Source of the DNA: Corynebacterium minutissimum
Lineage (GTDB): Bacteria > Actinomycetota > Actinomycetes > Mycobacteriales > Mycobacteriaceae
Direction: 5' to 3'
DNA length: 64,000 nt
Assembly: GCF_000805675.1 (NCBI RefSeq)
Contig: NZ_JSEF01000015.1
Span: forward strand, 62,001-126,000
Shown here: piece by piece, positions 60,591 through 64,000 of the stretch
Layout: the number at the start of each line of letters is the position of its first letter
Position numbering within the stretch: position 1 is the stretch's first letter
Program-made: the position numbers and the translations under genes
Notes under the pieces: model-generated
The model's database searches: none
What the model saw: the letters and a program-made list of their open reading frames with translations, nothing else
What the model was told of the DNA's origin: nothing

Positions 60591-60926
60591 TCAGTGTTCG
60601 GTCTTCCTTTTTAACTCTGGGCCGCACGGGCTAACACCCGCCGACTGCACCTGCTGCTGTGCAGCAAGGTACTCACGTACGTGACCTGTGTCCACATCAG
60701 TGGACAATCGGAGCGCGCGCCTGAAGGCACGTGTTCGCTCCGCCAGCGCTACTGCTTCCAGATTCGGCGTAATCCACGCTCCCCTTCCGGGAAGCCTGCG
60801 ACGCGGGTCTGGAACAACACGGCGACCTTCAGGATCGTTCCTATCGGCAACAACTCTGAGCAGTTCCGTGTCGGGATGCTTCTGGCGCGTGGCGATACAA
60901 GTACGGAGTCGTTGTCCCTGAGACAT
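60591..60926 (-). CDS. ylxR: YlxR/DUF448 family protein
   Basis: 111 residues. RTCIATRQKHPDTELLRVV at the start and LPGRGAWITPNLEAVALAERTRAFRRAL are family motifs (usually with R-x-C and GRGAY/WIC). It lies between nusA and infB as in most bacteria and is thought to bind RNA. The ATG is at 60926; a TTT-type AT-rich leader precedes it. Confidence 0.9.
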   Translation of the reverse strand: MSQGQRLRTCIATRQKHPDTELLRVVADRNDPEGRRVVPDPRRRLPGRGAWITPNLEAVALAERTRAFRRALRLSTDVDTGHVREYLAAQQQVQSAGVSPCGPELKRKTEH

Positions 60927-61034
60927 CCAACTCCTTACGTTGCGCCGCCACTGTTACTACGCCACAGCATTCCTGCATGTGGGCCGTTGTCTAGTCTACG
61001 CGAAAACGGGCCAAACCTTTAATTCCGGCGCGGT

Positions 61035-62051
61035 TTAATCGCGTGCAGCGTCCGAGTGAATATCGATCTTCCATCCGGTCAGACGCGCTGCGAGGCGGGC
61101 GTTCTGGCCTTCCTTGCCGATGGCCAGCGAAAGCTGGTAGTCCGGCACGGTGACTTTAGCCACCTGCGCCTCTTGATCGAGGACCTCCACGCGGACAACT
61201 TTGGACGGTGCCAAGGCATTGCCGACGTAAATGGCAGGGTCCTCATTGAAATCGATAATGTCGATCTTCTCGCCGCCAATTTCCCGCATGATGTTGCTCA
61301 CGCGTGCACCTTTCGGTCCGATGCACGCACCTTTGGCGTTGAGCCCCTTAGCGTGTCCCACAACGGACACCTTGGAACGGTGTCCTGCCTCGCGAGCGAT
61401 GGCGATAAGTTCTACGGCGCCGTCAGCAACTTCTGGGATCTCCAGCTCGAAGAGGCCACGCACCAGTTCTGGGTGCGTACGCGACAACGTGATCTGAACC
61501 TTGGCACCATTACGGTTGACACCCACAACATAGGCCTTCACGCGGTCGCCGTGCTCGAGTTTTTCACCCGGCAGCTGTTCAGCTGGCAGCAAAATAGCGT
61601 CCTGCGAATCATGCTCGGTGCCCAATTGCACCACGACGACGCCTCGTTTATTGGCGTGGATATCGCGCTGCACCACGCCCGATACGACGGTTCCGATGAG
61701 CTCAGAGTAGGAGTCGTAGGTCCGCTCAGCCTCGTCCTCGCGCAGTTTACGCAGGATGGCATCACGCACTGCCTGGGCACCGATGCGGCCGAAATTCTCC
61801 GGGGTGTCATCGTATTCGCTGATGACCTCACCAGTCTCCGGATCGCTCTCTGTGACGATGACGGCCACGGCGCCACTGTCAGCATCGATGTCCACGCGGG
61901 ACTTCGTGCCGGCCGCCTTGGTCTCGGCAGACTCAGTGCGGTAATCCAGATAGGAATACAAAAGGGCACCCGCGATGGCTTCGAGCAGGTCCTTGACGGG
62001 GACGCCACGCTCGCGCTGAATTGTACGGAGTGCCTCTAGGTCAATATTCAC
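61035..62051 (-). CDS. nusA: Transcription termination/antitermination factor NusA
   Basis: 338 residues from a GTG at 62051, the length usual for actinobacteria without the E. coli repeats. N-terminal RNA-polymerase-binding domain, S1 domain (YDSYSELIGTVVSGVVQRDI, GDRVKAYVVGVNRNG) and two KH domains (AKGLNAKGACIGPKGARVSN; SLAIGKEGQNARLAARLTGW). Follows rimP by 3 bp. Confidence 0.97.
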   Translation of the reverse strand: MNIDLEALRTIQRERGVPVKDLLEAIAGALLYSYLDYRTESAETKAAGTKSRVDIDADSGAVAVIVTESDPETGEVISEYDDTPENFGRIGAQAVRDAILRKLREDEAERTYDSYSELIGTVVSGVVQRDIHANKRGVVVVQLGTEHDSQDAILLPAEQLPGEKLEHGDRVKAYVVGVNRNGAKVQITLSRTHPELVRGLFELEIPEVADGAVELIAIAREAGHRSKVSVVGHAKGLNAKGACIGPKGARVSNIMREIGGEKIDIIDFNEDPAIYVGNALAPSKVVRVEVLDQEAQVAKVTVPDYQLSLAIGKEGQNARLAARLTGWKIDIHSDAARD

Positions 62052-62054
62052 TTA

Positions 62055-62621
62055 TTAATCCTCTCGGGTTGCCGAGTTCTGCTCGGCGAAGTCAAACGTC
62101 TGCATAGCCGCCTCCAGCTCCTGTGCTGAAGGTTGAGCAAATTCAATTTCTACCACCGCGCGGGTGATGTTTTCCAATCGCTGGGTCTGGTACTGCACCT
62201 CCTTCTTCACAGTCGTGATGAGCGCCACTGATTCTTCATCGTCGGATACGGCGCCGATGCGGGCGACGTGGGTGGTATCGGGGGCGTCGACAAGCGCAAA
62301 GCCCACGAGACGCTGACGGTTTCGGCGCCAATGCCGGGCAGCAGTGAGTGGGAAATCCACGCCTGGAGTTGAGACCTCAAGGGTGTATCCAGCACCAAAG
62401 TTGAGCTCGCCGGCCTCTTCCTTCGCATCGAACAAGGCAGAAATGTCCTGCGACAGCTCCTCAATGACATCCGAGCTTGGGCGCTCGTCACCGTCGACAC
62501 GGATGATGACCTGTGATTTCTTTCCTGCCCGCGTGGTCTTCACGTCCTCGACGTCAAGGCCACGACGCGCGGCGACCGGCTGCAGGATGTCAGTAAGTTG
62601 TGCGGGTGTTGGGAATGCCAT
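62055..62621 (-). CDS. rimP: Ribosome maturation factor RimP
   Basis: 188 residues from the ATG at 62621. AARRGLDVEDVKTTRAGKKS and YTLEVSTPGVDFPLTAARHW are family motifs. It matures the 30S subunit. It starts the rimP-nusA-ylxR-infB-rbfA run. Divergent from a lipoprotein gene whose start is 37 bp away. Confidence 0.95.
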   Translation of the reverse strand: MAFPTPAQLTDILQPVAARRGLDVEDVKTTRAGKKSQVIIRVDGDERPSSDVIEELSQDISALFDAKEEAGELNFGAGYTLEVSTPGVDFPLTAARHWRRNRQRLVGFALVDAPDTTHVARIGAVSDDEESVALITTVKKEVQYQTQRLENITRAVVEIEFAQPSAQELEAAMQTFDFAEQNSATRED

Positions 62622-62658
62622 GCGCTCTAGACTAGGCCACACGGGTAGGGTCTATCGC

Positions 62659-63528
62659 GTGAACCGCCGAGTAGTAGTACCTGCCTTGTTCCTCTGTGCC
62701 GCGCCATGGCTGAGTGGCTGCCAAGCCACCGATGCCGTCGTCGATTATTTTGGGCCGCACGCTGACCCAGCCTTGGCCTCGCTGGCGCAGGCAGCAAGCG
62801 CTGATGCTGAGGCACTAAAGGAGCTCGATGTCGATGCCGCCTCGCTGCGCGCGCAGCAGGCTGAGGAGCTCTACGCGGAGATTGATCGTCTATGTGGCCG
62901 CAATGAGGAGGGCGAGGCCCCGCGCTCTTGCGAGGTCGACCACGATGTCGAGCCGCGGGAAGCTGCAGATGTTTCGGCCGTGCTGGGCGACGCCTCCGCT
63001 GCCACCGAGGAGCAGCTCGACCACGTCGCACCTGAGTCCCGAGCACTCGTCGTGGCACAAGCCATTGCGCTCGAAGCGCGGAACGGCAAGGAACCGGGGG
63101 ACGCGCCTGAGCTCACCACCGCGGAGCAGGATCAGGCGGCGGAGCTACTCGAGTGGGAATACCAGCAGGTATATGCCCTTGACTTCGCGCGCTCCTACGC
63201 CGCACCAGACCTGGAGGAGACTATCGACGAACGCCTCACCGTGCATGAGCACCGCGTCCTAGAGCTGCAGACAGCCTTAGAAAAGCTCGGCGCCGTACCT
63301 CAGCCCGCGGCGGCCTATGATTCTCCTGATGGTGCATTACCTCACGATGGCGACTCAGCACGCGACTTCATCGACATCATAGCCCACAATGACACTCTGA
63401 AGTGGACCGATGCTGCCACGCGGGCCGCGGCGACTGCAGAAAGCGATAGCAAGGCTGAAGCCACATCCGCCTGGCGGCGGTGGCTTATCGCGGTTGCGGC
63501 GCAATCGCACCGCTTCCACACCGCCTAA
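62659..63528 (+). CDS. DUF4439 lipoprotein
   Basis: 289 residues from a GTG at 62659, which gives a clean lipoprotein signal (NRRVVVPALFLCAAPWLSGC, Cys at about 22). The rest is helical and Glu/Ala-rich, with the DUF4439 domain in the C-terminal half (LLEWEYQQVYALDFARSYA, RLTVHEHRVLELQTALEKLG). The same gene follows rimP in mycobacteria (Rv2843). The longer open frame upstream of the GTG overlaps rimP on the other strand and is not used. Role unknown. Confidence 0.8.
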   Translation: MNRRVVVPALFLCAAPWLSGCQATDAVVDYFGPHADPALASLAQAASADAEALKELDVDAASLRAQQAEELYAEIDRLCGRNEEGEAPRSCEVDHDVEPREAADVSAVLGDASAATEEQLDHVAPESRALVVAQAIALEARNGKEPGDAPELTTAEQDQAAELLEWEYQQVYALDFARSYAAPDLEETIDERLTVHEHRVLELQTALEKLGAVPQPAAAYDSPDGALPHDGDSARDFIDIIAHNDTLKWTDAATRAAATAESDSKAEATSAWRRWLIAVAAQSHRFHTA

Positions 63529-63537
63529 GCGCGTGGC

Positions 63538-63921
63538 CTAGTTCTTGTCCGCGTACAGCGACCAGGCGTAGCGCATAACAGGAATCTGCAGCGGCAAGCG
63601 CACCGCGTGATAGATCTTCTTGCCAGTGGACGCCTTGCCACTCGAAAGATCCTTGTACGCCTGATAGAAGTTCGCAGGCCACACCGCTGCCAGCAAAGCA
63701 AAGGCGGACAGGCCACCAAGCTTGCGCGTCGAGGGGTTGGCCAGCAGCCCACCGGTCACCACCTCCCAAGCACCAGAGGTGAAGTTGTAGAAGCGAGCCG
63801 ACCCCGGCAACTGCGGCGGAATGATCGACTCGAAAGGCTCCGGCTTAGCGAAGTGCATGATGCCCATGGCGGAGAGTGCTCCGGCCATCGGGTACGTCAG
63901 TGCGGGTTTGTGTGAACTCAT
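63538..63921 (-). CDS. DoxX-family membrane protein
   Basis: 127 residues with about three or four hydrophobic segments (YPMAGALSAMGIMHFAKP, TSGAWEVVTGGLLANP, GLSAFALLAAVWPANFYQAY). Matches the DoxX-like fold. In this place it is convergent with the DUF4439 gene and probably transcribed after the gene that ends at 63948. Function unknown. Confidence 0.82.
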   Translation of the reverse strand: MSSHKPALTYPMAGALSAMGIMHFAKPEPFESIIPPQLPGSARFYNFTSGAWEVVTGGLLANPSTRKLGGLSAFALLAAVWPANFYQAYKDLSSGKASTGKKIYHAVRLPLQIPVMRYAWSLYADKN

Positions 63922-63947
63922 GCCCGCAAGCGTACGCTTCCTGTCAG

Positions 63948-64000
63948 CTAGCCGCGGATGAGCTTGGTGAGCGTATCCACGATCTCGTCCGCCGGAACCT
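63948..64000 (-). CDS. proS: 3' end of a gene, probably proS (prolyl-tRNA synthetase), truncated by window
   Basis: Only 16 codons and a TAG stop are visible: VPADEIVDTLTKLIRG. This looks like the usual end of bacterial prolyl-tRNA synthetases, where a helix of the form VPLDEVVEKLKELI closes the anticodon domain. proS follows this cluster in mycobacteria. The evidence is short, so the call is tentative. Confidence 0.45.
   Translation of the reverse strand, partial: VPADEIVDTLTKLIRG

Noticed and set aside
62344..62658. Longer N-terminus of the DUF4439 lipoprotein
   Set aside because: It overlaps rimP on the other strand, and the GTG at 62659 gives an immediate, complete lipoprotein signal.

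Overview
The window is a stretch of a high-GC actinobacterial chromosome, almost certainly from a Corynebacterium. The evidence is gene order: hrpA-nrdR-divS-lexA-sugR-ptsI-fruK-fruA-ptsH, then hflX-dapF-miaA-miaB-gluABCD-recX-recA-bioYMN-pspA-clgR-pgsA-terC-ftsK-rnj-dapA-thyX-dapB-gpsI-rpsO-ribF-truB, and finally rbfA-infB-ylxR-nusA-rimP. This is the order I know from C. glutamicum, and parts of it are shared with Mycobacterium (dapF-miaA-LigB-like-DUF349-miaB and rimP-DUF4439). The species cannot be fixed from the sequence. I see no rRNA, tRNA, CRISPR array, prophage or intact insertion sequence.

Layout. 1-2346: end of the helicase HrpA, the regulator NrdR, and the SOS pair divS/lexA with a shared upstream region full of TCGAACA-type half-sites. 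2727-9030: sugar uptake by the phosphotransferase system (SugR regulator, Enzyme I, 1-phosphofructokinase, fructose EIIABC, HPr). 9130-12965: a two-gene ABC exporter and a uracil permease. 13000-24184: HflX, a protein with a Cys/Gly tail, DapF, MiaA, DUF349, GNAT and MiaB genes, plus an old-yellow-enzyme gene whose C-terminus appears frameshifted. 24338-32285: glutamate importer gluABCD, recA-recX, and the biotin ECF importer bioYMN behind a BioQ-like palindrome. 32299-36326: pspA, clgR, cinA/pncC, pgsA, a YciI protein and terC. 36507-45090: ftsK, a TIGR03085 protein, RNase J, dapA, thyX, dapB. 45407-47647: an HNH endonuclease gene with unusual repeats behind it, and an AMIN-like lipoprotein. 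47735-63950: gpsI, rpsO, nucleoside hydrolase, ribF, truB, a phosphopantetheinyl transferase, phosphoesterases, a MATE exporter, and the translation/transcription-factor cluster rbfA-infB-ylxR-nusA-rimP, ending in two small envelope proteins and the last codons of a probable proS.

How it works together. Most of the window is housekeeping. The PTS genes form one phosphorelay (PEP to EI to HPr to FruA), with FruK phosphorylating the imported fructose 1-phosphate. divS, lexA and recA are the core of the SOS response. dapA, dapB and dapF serve lysine and peptidoglycan precursor synthesis. RNase J and GpsI are the main RNA-decay enzymes.

The most interesting non-coding element is upstream of terC on the minus strand (about 36338-36486). 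It has the hallmarks of a yybP-ykoY manganese riboswitch, and its P1 stem competes with a hairpin that would bury the ribosome binding site. Other points worth a second look are the BioQ-like operator, the 65-bp imperfect hairpin plus twin 20-bp repeats behind the HNH gene, the SOS-type inverted repeat upstream of recA, and the frameshifted C-terminus of the old-yellow-enzyme homologue.
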